Source: JAVJUS01 sp040220455
GTDB taxonomy: Bacteria > Pseudomonadota > Alphaproteobacteria > DSM-16000 > Inquilinaceae
DNA length: 40,936 nt
Direction: 5' to 3'
Assembly (NCBI GenBank): GCA_040220455.1
Contig: JAVJUS010000006.1
Coordinates: forward strand, 1-40,936
Part shown: positions 29,684 through 37,392 of the stretch, piece after piece
Layout: each line of letters opens with the position of its first letter
Position numbering within the stretch: position 1 is the first letter of the stretch
Notes under the pieces: model-generated
Seen by the model: the letters and a program-made list of their open reading frames with translations, nothing else
Database searches by the model: none
What the model was told of the DNA's origin: nothing
Program-made: the position numbers and the translations under genes

Positions 29684-30808
29684 CTACTCCGCCGCCTGGG
29701 CCTCGGCCGCTTCTTCCATGTCGCGGCGGAACAGGCCCTCGATGGGGCCGCGGAACATGTTCTCCAGCGCGCCGGCGAACAGGATCACCAGCCCCTGGAT
29801 GACCACTACCATCTCGCGCGTGATCGTCGGCATCTCGAAGGCAAGCTCCGAGCCGCCCTGATAGAGCGCGCCGAACAGCAGCGCGGCGAGCAGGATGCCG
29901 AAGGGATGGTTGCGCCCCATCAGCCCGACCGCGATGCCGACGAAGCCGTAGCCGGCGACGAAGTTCAGCAGCAGGCGCTGCTGCACGCCCATGATCTCGT
30001 TCAGCCCGACGAAGCCGGCCAGCGCGCCCGACAGGCTCATCGCCAGGATGATGCCGCGCGACGGCGAGATGCCGCCATACACCGCGGCGCGCGGATTGAA
30101 GCCGACCGTGCGGATCTGGTAGCCCCATCGCGTGTGCCAGATGAAGACGTAGAAGCCGACGAGGCAGGCCAGCGCGAAGACGAAGGACAGGTTGAGCGGC
30201 GAGCGCGCGATCTCGATGCCGAACCAGGCCGCCGCCTCCTGCATCGAGGGCAGCGTGGCGGAGTCGATGAACGGCCGGCTCTCCGGCGACTGCTGGCCCG
30301 GGCGGATCAGCACGTTGACCATCAGGTAGACCATCAGCGCCGAGGCGATGAAGTTGAACATGATGGTCGTGATGACGGTGTGGCTGCCCCGCTTGGCCTG
30401 GAGGTAGCCGGGCACGAAGGCCCAGAACCCGCCGAAGGCGGCCGCCGCCAGGATCGCCAGCGGCGCCAGCAGGACGAAGGGCAGGAAGTCGGCGTAGAGG
30501 CAGGCCAGCCCCACGCCCAGCCCGCCGATATAGGCCTGGCCCTCCCCGCCGATGTTGAACAGCCCGCAATGGAAGGCGAGCGAGAAGCACAGCCCCGTGA
30601 AGATGAAGTTCGTCGTGTAGTAGAGCGTGAAGCCGACCGCCTCCTCGTAGCCGAAGGCGCCGATCATCAGCCATTTCACCGCCTCGAACGGGTTCTCGCC
30701 GATCGCCAGCACGACGAGCCCCGAGACGAAGAACGCGAGCGCCACGTTGATCAGCGGGATCAGCCCGACGCTGACCCAGCGTGGCACGTCGGCCTGGCGC
30801 ACCGTCAT
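29684..30808 (-). CDS. nucleoside ABC transporter permease (NupB/YufP-like)
   Basis: This 374-residue multi-helix permease has the family signature LAFHCGLFNIGGEGQAYIGGLGVGLACLYADF and ends with a charged tail (FRRDMEEAAEAQAAE). It pairs with the downstream permease to form the membrane channel. Its ribosome binding site (GGAGG, seven bases before ATG 30808) lies within a 37-bp sequence that is repeated at the other end of the two-gene cassette, and its ATG overlaps the HEPN gene's stop as ATGA. In the ancestral operon it would have overlapped the ATPase gene in the same way; this is inference from the repeat. Confidence 0.93.
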   Translation of the reverse strand: MTVRQADVPRWVSVGLIPLINVALAFFVSGLVVLAIGENPFEAVKWLMIGAFGYEEAVGFTLYYTTNFIFTGLCFSLAFHCGLFNIGGEGQAYIGGLGVGLACLYADFLPFVLLAPLAILAAAAFGGFWAFVPGYLQAKRGSHTVITTIMFNFIASALMVYLMVNVLIRPGQQSPESRPFIDSATLPSMQEAAAWFGIEIARSPLNLSFVFALACLVGFYVFIWHTRWGYQIRTVGFNPRAAVYGGISPSRGIILAMSLSGALAGFVGLNEIMGVQQRLLLNFVAGYGFVGIAVGLMGRNHPFGILLAALLFGALYQGGSELAFEMPTITREMVVVIQGLVILFAGALENMFRGPIEGLFRRDMEEAAEAQAAE

Positions 30809-30838
30809 CGCCCGCCTCCTGCGGCGGTGGCTGCCTCG
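30802..30838. repeat. 37-bp direct repeat, copy A (cassette-permease junction)
   Basis: This copy matches 31979-32015 at 34 of 37 positions in the same orientation, 1177 bp apart. Read on the minus strand it covers the last codons of the HEPN gene (E-A-x-T-A-A-G-G-G-R-stop), a GGAGG ribosome binding site and the ATG of the permease gene. The mismatches are at 30820, 30831 and 30832. Confidence 0.92.
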
Positions 30839-31191
30839 ATCAATCTCTCGGCGTCCTTCAGCGCGCCCAGTTCCTGACCCGGCTGGACGGGCCGATCCAA
30901 TCGGTAGTCGGCCTTGATCCGGGCATCGTACAGACGGTCGAGCCTTCGCCCCAGCCTGGCGAGAGTCAGGTCGTCAGAACGAATCAAAAAAGTGATGAAG
31001 CTTCGATGAATACCCGTGCTCCTTTGGCGCGGACCGTCGAGGTCCGCACTGCCGGCGATACGGCGCATCTGGTGGTAGGCGGCGTAGTAGGCGCGCGACA
31101 CGATCGTACGGCGACGCGCTTCGTCCCGCTCCGCTGTATCGATGGCGGTGGCCCGGCGGGCGTCGGCGAGAATGTCGAACGGTGTGGTCAT
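30805..31191 (-). CDS. HEPN-domain protein (candidate RNase/toxin) in inserted cassette
   Basis: This 128-residue, all-helical protein has SRAYYAAYHQMRR at residues 32-44, in which Arg33-x6-His40 fits the R-x4-6-H motif of HEPN RNases, and LYDARIKADY at 88-96, typical of the HEPN C-terminal helix. HEPN proteins act as RNases or as toxins, often with an antitoxin encoded next door. The last ten residues (EAATAAGGGR) almost equal those of the transporter ATPase (EATTAAGGGR) because the flanking repeat covers both ends, so its native tail may have been replaced. ATG 31191 overlaps the partner's stop (ATGA). Base composition around 30960-31030 is clearly more AT-rich than the operon. The fold is likely; RNase activity is inferred from the motif. 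Confidence 0.78.
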   Translation of the reverse strand: MTTPFDILADARRATAIDTAERDEARRRTIVSRAYYAAYHQMRRIAGSADLDGPRQRSTGIHRSFITFLIRSDDLTLARLGRRLDRLYDARIKADYRLDRPVQPGQELGALKDAERLIEAATAAGGGR

Positions 31192-31985
31192 GCCGCCGTT
31201 TCGTCCAGCTCGTCGATCCGAGGCGACGACGTATCCATGATCAGATAGCCGAGATAGGGGGCGCCCGGCATCCCCCGAGACCGGTAGTACTCGAATAGCC
31301 GGTCAGTCACCGCGTCGTGCAAGCGCTCGCACTGCTCACGCCGCTGGTCGATGAAATAGACGATCAGGATCACGGGCGGGTCGTCCTCTTCCCACAGAAC
31401 CTCGACCGTCAGCCAAGTGCTGGCCGATCCGAGCACGGCATTGACGATGGACTGGTGACCGGGAAGTGGATCGGCGATCCCGGCCTCGGTCAGGGTGCGC
31501 AACAGGAGCGCCGCCACGTCGATGCCGCGGTAAGGTGCGGCAAGTGCGGCCAGTTCCCGCAAATAGCCGATGTCTCCCGCCACCAGCGCGGCGTGCGGGG
31601 CAACATTCATCGTCGGGTCGGCAGCGCGCAGCGTCGGGTCGTCCGTCAGTTCACGCGATAGGGCGACGGCTTCCTCGAACAGGCCGAGTACCAGACAGCA
31701 TCGGATCAGCGCCGCCTGCGCCGGCACGACCCGGGCGTCACGCAGCGTGATCGCAGATCTCGCCGCTGCTTCCGCGCCCGATCGATCGCCGCTCTTCACA
31801 AGGAGGCCTGTTTCCAGCACACGCGTCGCGAAATCGCCCGGCGCACGGCGGACAAGGCCGCGAACGCGCCAGGCGGCTTGCCGTATCGCTTCCCGGTCCT
31901 CCCAGAACGCGCCGTCATCCGCCGCTTCGCCGAAAAACCGGTTGAACAGCGTATCGCGCTCCGTCTCGGGCTTCGCCGCCGTCAT
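31188..31985 (-). CDS. unrecognised 265-residue partner of the HEPN protein
   Basis: The N-terminal part (about 10-165) is a series of Ala/Leu-rich helices of TPR-like character (AQAALIRCCLVLGLFEEAVALSREL). The C-terminal part (about 180-252) is a compact alpha/beta segment: STWLTVEVLWEEDDPPVILIVYFIDQ, two charged helices with HDAVTDRLFEYYRSRG, then PYLGYLIMD. I see no nucleotidyltransferase (MNT) G-S-x-D-x-D motif, no helix-turn-helix and no membrane segment, so it is not a classical HEPN/MNT antitoxin. Its start codon and ribosome binding site lie in repeat copy B, and ATG 31985 overlaps the ATPase stop. Overlap with the HEPN gene suggests one functional pair. No function is assigned. Confidence 0.78.
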   Translation of the reverse strand: MTAAKPETERDTLFNRFFGEAADDGAFWEDREAIRQAAWRVRGLVRRAPGDFATRVLETGLLVKSGDRSGAEAAARSAITLRDARVVPAQAALIRCCLVLGLFEEAVALSRELTDDPTLRAADPTMNVAPHAALVAGDIGYLRELAALAAPYRGIDVAALLLRTLTEAGIADPLPGHQSIVNAVLGSASTWLTVEVLWEEDDPPVILIVYFIDQRREQCERLHDAVTDRLFEYYRSRGMPGAPYLGYLIMDTSSPRIDELDETAA

Positions 31986-32015
31986 CGCCCGCCTCCCGCG
32001 GCGGTGGTCGCCTCG
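31979..32015. repeat. 37-bp direct repeat, copy B (ATPase-cassette junction)
   Basis: This is the second copy, with three mismatches to 30802-30838. On the minus strand it covers the last codons of the ATPase gene, its TGA, a GGGAGG ribosome binding site and the ATG of the 265-residue gene. The stop/start overlap is arranged exactly as in copy A. Confidence 0.92.
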
Positions 32016-33595
32016 GCTTCGGCGCGCTCGGGCGGGACGCCGGCCATCATCAGGCCCAGCATGCGTTCCGTCGCCTGGTCGGGCGCGACCTCGCCGACGA
32101 TCATGCCGTCGAACATGACCAGGATCCGGTCGGCCAGCGACATGATCTCGTCGAGCTCGACCGAGACCAGCAGGATCGCCTTGCCCGCGTCGCGCATGGC
32201 GATCAGCCGGCGGTGGATGAACTCGATCGCGCCGATATCGACGCCGCGCGTCGGCTGGCCGACCACCAGCAGGTCCGGGTCGCGCTCCATCTCGCGCGCC
32301 ACGATGATCTTCTGCTGGTTGCCGCCGGAGAAGTTCGCCGCCTTGAGCAGCGGGTTCGGCGGCCGGACGTCGAAGTCGCGCATGTAGCGCTCGCAGGCTG
32401 CGACGACCTTGTCCCGGTGCAGTATGACGGCACCGTTGTAGGCGGGATCGTCATGGTAGCCGAGGATGATGTTCTCCGCCGCGTCGAAGGCGGTCACCAG
32501 CCCCTCGTGGGTGCGGTCCTCCGGAACGTGGGCCAGGCCCATGCGGCGCAGCTTGCGCGCGTCGGTCGCACCGTGCGCCAGCACGTCCTTGTCGTTGATC
32601 AGGATCTGTCCCTTGGCCGGCCGGACGATCCCGGTCAGCGCGGCCAGCAGCTCGGACTGGCCGTTGCCGGACACGCCGGCGATGCCGACGATCTCCCCCG
32701 CCCGGGCGGTCAGCGAGACGTCCTTGACCCGGCGCACCCCCAGCCGGTCGACGACGTCGAGGCCGCGGACCTCCAGCACCGTCCGGCCGGGCCTGGCGGG
32801 GCCCTTCTCGACCCGCAGCAGGACATGCCGGCCGACCATCAGCTCGGCCAGCTTGTCCCGGTCGGTATCCCCGGTCGCCACGTTGGCGGCGACCTGGCCC
32901 TGGCGCATCACCGTGACGTTGTCGGTGATGGCCATGATCTCCCGCAGCTTGTGGGTGATCAGGATGATCGTCTTGCCCTGCTCGCGCAGGGTGCCGAGAA
33001 TGCGGAAGAGCTGGTCGGCCTCCTGCGGGGTCAGGACGCCGGTGGGCTCGTCCAGGATCAGGGTGTCGGCGCCCTTGTGCAGGGCCTTGAGGATCTCGAC
33101 GCGCTGCTGCAGGCCGACCGGCAGGTCGCCGACCAGGGCGTCGGGGTCGACTTCCAGGTTGTAGTCGCGCTCCAGCCGGTGGAGCTCCTCGCGCGCCTTG
33201 GCGACGCCGCCGGCCAGCACGAAACCGCCCTCGACGCCCAGCAGCAGGTTTTCCAGAACCGTGAAGGTGTCGACCAGCATGAAGTGCTGGTGGACCATGC
33301 CGATACCCGCGGCGATGGCGTCGTCGGGGCTGCGGATCGTGCGCGCCTTGCCGTTGACCCTGACCTCGCCCGAATCGGCTTGGTAGAAGCCGTAAAGGAT
33401 GCTCATCAGGGTGGACTTGCCGGCGCCGTTCTCCCCGATGATGCCGTGAATGGTGCCCTTCTCGACGCGCAGGGACACGTCGCGATTGGCGTGCACCGGC
33501 CCGAAATGCTTGTTGATGTCGACCAACTCGATGGCCGGCAGGTCGATGGCCGGCGGCGCGCCCGGGGCGCCTGCCGCCGCGGTCGGGTCCGCCAT
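31982..33595 (-). CDS. nucleoside ABC transporter ATPase (NupA/YufO-like, two domains)
   Basis: This 537-residue tandem ABC ATPase is typical of BmpA-linked importers. Domain 1 has Walker A GENGAGKST, signature LPVGLQQRVEI and Walker B LILDEPTGVLTP. Domain 2 has the degenerate Walker A GVSGNGQSELL usual for this family, signature FSGGNQQKIIV and LLVVGQPTRGVDI. It powers uptake through the two permeases. The start at ATG 33595 follows a 132-bp spacer after bmpA. The 3' end carries the junction sequence duplicated at the far side of the HEPN cassette, so the gene itself appears intact. Confidence 0.94.
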   Translation of the reverse strand: MADPTAAAGAPGAPPAIDLPAIELVDINKHFGPVHANRDVSLRVEKGTIHGIIGENGAGKSTLMSILYGFYQADSGEVRVNGKARTIRSPDDAIAAGIGMVHQHFMLVDTFTVLENLLLGVEGGFVLAGGVAKAREELHRLERDYNLEVDPDALVGDLPVGLQQRVEILKALHKGADTLILDEPTGVLTPQEADQLFRILGTLREQGKTIILITHKLREIMAITDNVTVMRQGQVAANVATGDTDRDKLAELMVGRHVLLRVEKGPARPGRTVLEVRGLDVVDRLGVRRVKDVSLTARAGEIVGIAGVSGNGQSELLAALTGIVRPAKGQILINDKDVLAHGATDARKLRRMGLAHVPEDRTHEGLVTAFDAAENIILGYHDDPAYNGAVILHRDKVVAACERYMRDFDVRPPNPLLKAANFSGGNQQKIIVAREMERDPDLLVVGQPTRGVDIGAIEFIHRRLIAMRDAGKAILLVSVELDEIMSLADRILVMFDGMIVGEVAPDQATERMLGLMMAGVPPERAEAEATTAAGGGR

Positions 33596-33727
33596 GCGCG
33601 TCGGCTCCGCTCGCGAAGGGGTATGGTCTTCAGCCCCGCCGTCGGGGCCGCCGGTGGCGCCGCGCAGGGCGGGCGGGCCCGGCTTGCCGCCGGATCGCGC
33701 CCGCCGCCCGCGCGGCCCGCCCCGGGA

Positions 33728-34726
33728 TCAGTACTCGCAGGCGTTGTTTGCCCGGTAGTCGATGACCTCGATCCGGCCCTCGATGATGTCGATCATCGCG
33801 TTCTCGACCGAGGTGATCATCTCCGGGGTCATCAGCGGCCAGTTGTGCTCGTCGAGCGCATAGCCCACGCCCTTCTCGGCGAGGCCGAGATTGAGCACGC
33901 CCGCCTCCCAGGTGCCGTCCTGGGCGTCGGCGAAGGCATTGTAGGCCGCCACGTCGACGCGCTTGAGCATCGAGGTCAGCATCGTGCCCGGATGCAGGTA
34001 GTTCTGGTTGGAATCGACGCCGATCGCCAGATTGCCGGTGTCCTCGGCCGCCTGGTAGACGCCGATGCCGGTCGCGCCGGCCGCGGCGTAGACAACGTCG
34101 GCGCCCCGGTCGAACTGGCTGCGCGCCAGCTCGCCGCCCCGCGTCGGGTCGTTCCATGCGTCCGGCGTGGTGCCGGTCATGTTGGAATAGACCTCGACAT
34201 CAGGGTTCACGTGCTTCGCGCCCTGCTCGTAGCCGCAGCCGAAGGCGCTGATCAGCGGGATGTCCATGCCGCCGACGAAGCCGACGGATCCGCTCTGCGA
34301 CGCCATGGCGGCCAGCATCCCGACCAGGAAGGAGCCTTCCTGCTCCTTGAAGACGACCGACTGGACGTTGGGCAGGTCGACGACCGCGTCGATGATCGTG
34401 AATCGCGTCTCCGGGTATTCCGCGGCGACGGTCTCGACAGCCGGCGCCTGGGCGAAGCCGACGGCGATGACCATGTCCGCGCCGTTGCGCGCCATGCGCC
34501 GCAGCGCCTGCTCGCGCTGGGATTCGTTGGTGACCTCGAACTCCATGTAGTCGAGGCCCGATTCCGCCTTCCAGCGCTCGACGCCGTTGTAGATGCCCTC
34601 GTTGAACGACCGGTCGAACTTGCCGCCCATGTCGAAGACGACGGCCGGCTCGAAATCTTCCTGGGCCGCCGCGCCGCCGGCCGCCAGGCCGATCGACAGG
34701 GCGGTGACAGCGTAGAGCTTTTTCAT
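33728..34726 (-). CDS. BmpA-family nucleoside-binding protein
   Basis: The protein has 332 residues. A signal peptide (MKKLYAVTALSIGLAAGGAAAQ) without a lipobox precedes a BMP/PnrA fold: VVFDMGGKFDRSFNEGIYNGVERWK, NGADMVIAVGF, GSVGFVGGMDIPLISAFGCGYEQGAKHVNP and GVDSNQNYLHPGTMLTSMLKRVD. It is the periplasmic receptor delivering nucleosides to the transporter. It is the first gene of the leftward nucleoside block; a 5' dyad ACGGG-ttt-CCCGT at 34763-34775 could be an operator or hairpin in its leader. The 132-bp GC-rich gap before the ATPase gene may help make more receptor than transporter; that is inference. Confidence 0.94.
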   Translation of the reverse strand: MKKLYAVTALSIGLAAGGAAAQEDFEPAVVFDMGGKFDRSFNEGIYNGVERWKAESGLDYMEFEVTNESQREQALRRMARNGADMVIAVGFAQAPAVETVAAEYPETRFTIIDAVVDLPNVQSVVFKEQEGSFLVGMLAAMASQSGSVGFVGGMDIPLISAFGCGYEQGAKHVNPDVEVYSNMTGTTPDAWNDPTRGGELARSQFDRGADVVYAAAGATGIGVYQAAEDTGNLAIGVDSNQNYLHPGTMLTSMLKRVDVAAYNAFADAQDGTWEAGVLNLGLAEKGVGYALDEHNWPLMTPEMITSVENAMIDIIEGRIEVIDYRANNACEY

Positions 34727-34850
34727 CGGAGATCCGCGCTCCCTGCTCGTGACATGTGCCCGACGGGTTTCCCGTTTCGAATGAGGCCGGCAAACCATAC
34801 CCGGCGAAGGCGTTCTGCAACAGAGCCTTTTCACCGATGGGCGGCCAGTC

Positions 34851-35756
34851 TCAACCCCTCGCTGCCTGTTCCGCGAGCCACTGGCGAAAGGCCGCCACCT
34901 TGGGCGTGTCGGCATCCGATCGCGGGCAGACCAGGTGATAGGCGAACTCCGCCGGGCGGACCTGCGCGAAAGGTCGCACGAGACGGCCGGCCGCCAGGTC
35001 GCTGGCGGTCAGCGCGCTGCGCCCGAGCGCGATGCCGAGGCCGTCGGCCGCCGCCTCCAGCAGCAGGGAGGAATCCGAAAAGCGCGGCCCGCGCTCGGCC
35101 AGGCCCGGGTCGACCCCCGCCTCGGCAAGCCAGGTCGGCCAGGCGAGCGACGGCTCGTTCGTCAGGACGGCGGAATCGTGCAGCAGCGTCTGCCCGGCGA
35201 GATCGGCCAGCCGGCGCAGCGGACGCGCCGCGTTGATCAGGCCGGGCGCGCAGACCGGCGCGACGGTCTCGGTCAGGAACCGCTCGGCGAACAGGCCCGG
35301 ATAGTGGCCGAGCCCGTAGCGGATCGCGACGTCGACCGAATCGAGCCGGAAATCGACCGATCGGGTCTCCGAATGGATCTCCGGATCGAGGTCCGGGTAG
35401 CGCCGGACCAGGTCGCCGATCCGCGGCCCCAGCCAGCGCAGGGCGAAGCTCGGCAGCACGCTGATGACCAGCCGGCCCGCCACCTCGCCGGCGCGCAGCT
35501 GCTCGGTGGCCCGGGCCAGCCTGTCGAGCCCGTCGGTCAGGGCCGGCAGATAGCCGCGCCCGGCATCCGTCAGGACCAGGCCCCGGGCGCGCCGGCGGAA
35601 CAGGGCGATACCCAGATGCTCCTCCAGCGTCTTGACCTGGTGGCTGACGGCCGCCGGCGTCACCGCCAGCTCGTCGGCGGCGCGGGCGAAGCTGGCATGG
35701 CGGGCGGCGGCCTCGAACGCCCGCAGGGCGGTCAGGGGCGGCAGGCGGCGCGGCAT
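34851..35756 (-). CDS. LysR-family transcriptional regulator, GcvA-like
   Basis: The protein has 301 residues. The start MPRRLPPLTALRAFEAAARHASFARAADELAVTPAAVSHQVKTLEEHLG is the standard GcvA-type N-terminus with its helix-turn-helix, so I chose ATG 35756 over an open ATG at 35798 that would lie within the presumed operator. The effector domain (about 90-295) has the usual VDVAIRYGLGHYPGLFAERF strand and a final QWLAEQA. It is divergent from a DUF1127 gene across 201 bp, an arrangement common in alphaproteobacteria, and lies 124 bp upstream of bmpA on the same strand, so control of either is possible. Confidence 0.94.
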   Translation of the reverse strand: MPRRLPPLTALRAFEAAARHASFARAADELAVTPAAVSHQVKTLEEHLGIALFRRRARGLVLTDAGRGYLPALTDGLDRLARATEQLRAGEVAGRLVISVLPSFALRWLGPRIGDLVRRYPDLDPEIHSETRSVDFRLDSVDVAIRYGLGHYPGLFAERFLTETVAPVCAPGLINAARPLRRLADLAGQTLLHDSAVLTNEPSLAWPTWLAEAGVDPGLAERGPRFSDSSLLLEAAADGLGIALGRSALTASDLAAGRLVRPFAQVRPAEFAYHLVCPRSDADTPKVAAFRQWLAEQAARG

Positions 35757-35790
35757 TGCTTCAGCATCAAATTTCCTAAGCCAAAGGGCA

Positions 35791-35820
35791 AGGAACATTC
35801 GTTTGTAACGAATTTTTCCT
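35791..35820. promoter_or_regulatory. palindromic operator candidate between LysR and DUF1127 genes
   Basis: ATTCGTTTGTAACGAAT (35797-35813) is a perfect 7-3-7 palindrome in the T-N-A style of LysR boxes. It is framed by AGGAA (35791-35795) and TTCCT (35816-35820), giving a nested dyad. It is the most AT-rich intergenic block nearby and lies 35-64 bp upstream of the LysR start. Confidence 0.6.
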
Positions 35821-35893
35821 CATCGCAAGCTTCGGGTCGAGAACGGTCGAGGACCGCGGCACGGTTCGGCCATCGCCCTTTCGGGGCGGCCCC

Positions 35894-35943
35894 GCCGCGT
35901 CCGGCGGCGAGAAATCACAGGCCGCGTCCCGCGGCGAGAAATC
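35894..35943. repeat. 27-bp tandem duplication in the DUF1127 leader
   Basis: Copies at 35894-35916 and 35921-35943 (GCCGCGTCC, one variable base, GCGGCGAGAAATC) match at 22 of 23 positions with a period of 27. They sit just before the DUF1127 ribosome binding site (GAGGAGG). Confidence 0.7.
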
Positions 35944-35957
35944 CCGAGGAGGTCGCC

Positions 35958-36233
35958 ATGACCCGTCGCATCGATTCCCCTTCCGCGACCCTGAATGCCG
36001 GCGCCGCGGTCGTCCGCCCGTTTCCCGGCGCCGTGCCGGGCACGTCGCCGGCCGGTGGCGGCGCGCGCCGCAGCCCGCTCCTCGGTCGGGTGCTCGACCG
36101 TTTGGCGTGCTGGCAGGGCCGCGCGCGCATGCGCCGGGCGCTGGGCGAGCTCGACGACCGCATGCTGCGCGATGTCGGCCTGACGCGCCTGGATGTCCGG
36201 GCCGAGGCCGCCAAGCCGTTCTGGCGCGTGTGA
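35958..36233 (+). CDS. DUF1127 small protein
   Basis: This 91-residue protein has a C-terminal DUF1127 motif (WQGRARMRRALGELDDRMLRDVGLTRLDVRAEAAKPFWRV). The family comprises short arginine-rich proteins; in Agrobacterium and Rhodobacter some members bind RNA and affect phosphate or small-RNA related responses, but the role of this copy is unknown. The N-terminal 45 residues are low-complexity. The ribosome binding site GAGGAGG is strong, so it is probably well translated. It is transcribed away from the GcvA-like gene and followed by a hairpin. Confidence 0.9.
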   Translation: MTRRIDSPSATLNAGAAVVRPFPGAVPGTSPAGGGARRSPLLGRVLDRLACWQGRARMRRALGELDDRMLRDVGLTRLDVRAEAAKPFWRV

Positions 36234-36260
36234 CGGCCCTCGGACGATCGAGAGACCCGG

Positions 36261-36298
36261 CCTGCCGCCGGCGCTATGCCTGAATCGCCGGCGGCGGG
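36261..36298 (+). terminator. hairpin after the DUF1127 gene
   Basis: Perfect 10-bp arms GCCGCCGGCG (36264-36273) and CGCCGGCGGC (36286-36295) flank a 12-base loop; three more pairs (CCT/GGG, one wobble) extend the stem. No T run follows, so it may be a terminator or an RNA-stabilising 3' structure. Confidence 0.55.
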
Positions 36299-36412
36299 AC
36301 CGTCCGAATCGTCGCGCCGACCGGGATTGTCGTTAACCGACGGGCCCGACTGCGTTAAGGTTGTCGTGAATGGGCCGCGTGCGGCGCGGCCCGGCGGCAA
36401 CCGGGTGGGGCG

Positions 36413-37135
36413 ATGATCGGATCGATGCCCGAGACAGGCGGCGTGGACCTGCACGGGACCATCGACGGGGACCGCGACCGGCGCCTCGGCCGGGAGCACG
36501 ACGGCGACTCCCTGGGCGAGGAGATCGCCAACGCGGTCACCCATGGGCTGGGCGCCGGGCTGGCGCTGGCCGGGCTCCTGCTGCTCCTGGTCCTGGCGAC
36601 GATCCACGGCACGGCGCTGCACATCACGGCGCTCGGCCTCTACGGCGCGACGCTGGTCACGCTCTATGCCGCCTCGACCCTCTATCACGCCTGGATCGGG
36701 GCGCGCGGCAAGAGCGTGCTGCTCGTCTTCGACCATGTGGCCATCTTCCTGCTGATCGCGGGCACCTACACGCCGTTCACGCTCATCAGCCTGGGCGGCG
36801 CTTGGGGCTGGGGGCTGTTCGTCGCGGTCTGGACCCTGGCCGTCGCCGGCATCCTGTTCCGCATCTTCAGCCGCCACCACTCGACGCGCTTCCTGGTGCC
36901 GATCTACCTCGCCATGGGCTGGCTGGCGGTGATCGCCGGCGGCGAGGTCTGGGGCGCGCTGGGCCCGGGGGGCACGGCCTGGCTGCTGATCGGCGGGCTC
37001 GCCTATTCCGGGGGCGTCATCTTCTACCGCTGGCGCGGGCTGCCCTATAACCACGCGGTCTGGCACCTGTTCGTGCTGGCGGGCAGCATCTGCCATTTCT
37101 GCGCCATCGCCTTCCACGTCCTGCCGATCGCCTGA
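36413..37135 (+). CDS. hemolysin III / TrhA (PAQR-like) family membrane protein
   Basis: The 240-residue protein has about seven membrane helices. A hydrophilic lead (about 35 residues) precedes EEIANAVTHGLGAGLALAGLLLLLV. Conserved family residues follow: LYAASTLYHAW, FDHVAIFLLIAGTYTPFTL and a late NHAVWHLFVLAGSICHFCAIAFHVLP, whose histidines would bind a metal as in PAQR receptors. In E. coli the relative TrhA helps membrane energy homeostasis and a lytic role is not general. I start at ATG 36413; ATG 36425 is also possible. Confidence 0.92.
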   Translation: MIGSMPETGGVDLHGTIDGDRDRRLGREHDGDSLGEEIANAVTHGLGAGLALAGLLLLLVLATIHGTALHITALGLYGATLVTLYAASTLYHAWIGARGKSVLLVFDHVAIFLLIAGTYTPFTLISLGGAWGWGLFVAVWTLAVAGILFRIFSRHHSTRFLVPIYLAMGWLAVIAGGEVWGALGPGGTAWLLIGGLAYSGGVIFYRWRGLPYNHAVWHLFVLAGSICHFCAIAFHVLPIA

Positions 37136-37392
37136 GCCGGCGACCGCACGCGACGGGAGAAAGCGGCCTTTCGAGGGCAATTCGGCTTGATCTGCGGACC
37201 GTCGTGCCGACATGCTGGATCGGTTCCGGCCGGTCGCACGTGCGGGGGTCGGGCCCGTTCCGCCGCTCGACGGCGGCGCGTCGCCGGGCGCCCCGCGCCC
37301 ATCATCCCCGATCCGGCCGGCCGCGCGCGACCGCCGCCGGACCCGTCCGACACTCGCCCTCGCTCCCCCTGCCCACCGAGACCTGACACGCC

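Larger units (their letters stand above)
30802..32015 (-). other. putative inserted two-gene cassette bounded by 37-bp direct repeats
   Basis: The segment interrupts an otherwise standard BmpA-type transporter gene order, between ATPase and first permease. It contains two overlapping leftward genes of lower GC than the operon, and both ends repeat the same 37-bp gene junction. There is no integrase, transposase or terminal inverted repeat, so the route of entry is unknown. I infer insertion with duplication of the target junction. Confidence 0.65.

Noticed and set aside
30805..31985. Reading the HEPN pair as a classical HEPN/MNT toxin-antitoxin system
   Set aside because: The partner has no G-S...D-x-D nucleotidyltransferase motif and is longer than MNT antitoxins; only the HEPN half fits.
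30802..32015. Reading the 37-bp repeats as ends of an insertion sequence
   Set aside because: They are direct, not inverted, cover coding junctions of host genes, and no transposase lies between them.
32213..35236. A 1007-codon open frame on the plus strand opposite the nucleoside transporter genes
   Set aside because: It lies antisense to the ATPase, BmpA and LysR genes, which have clear family motifs. Its translation is a His/Val/Asp/Gln-rich mixture with no fold signal, as expected for a shadow frame in GC-rich DNA.
37136..37392. A possible small gene in the 257-bp gap before the DUF2333 gene
   Set aside because: Open frames here read straight into DUF2333 in the wrong frame, are Arg/Pro-rich and have no ribosome binding site.
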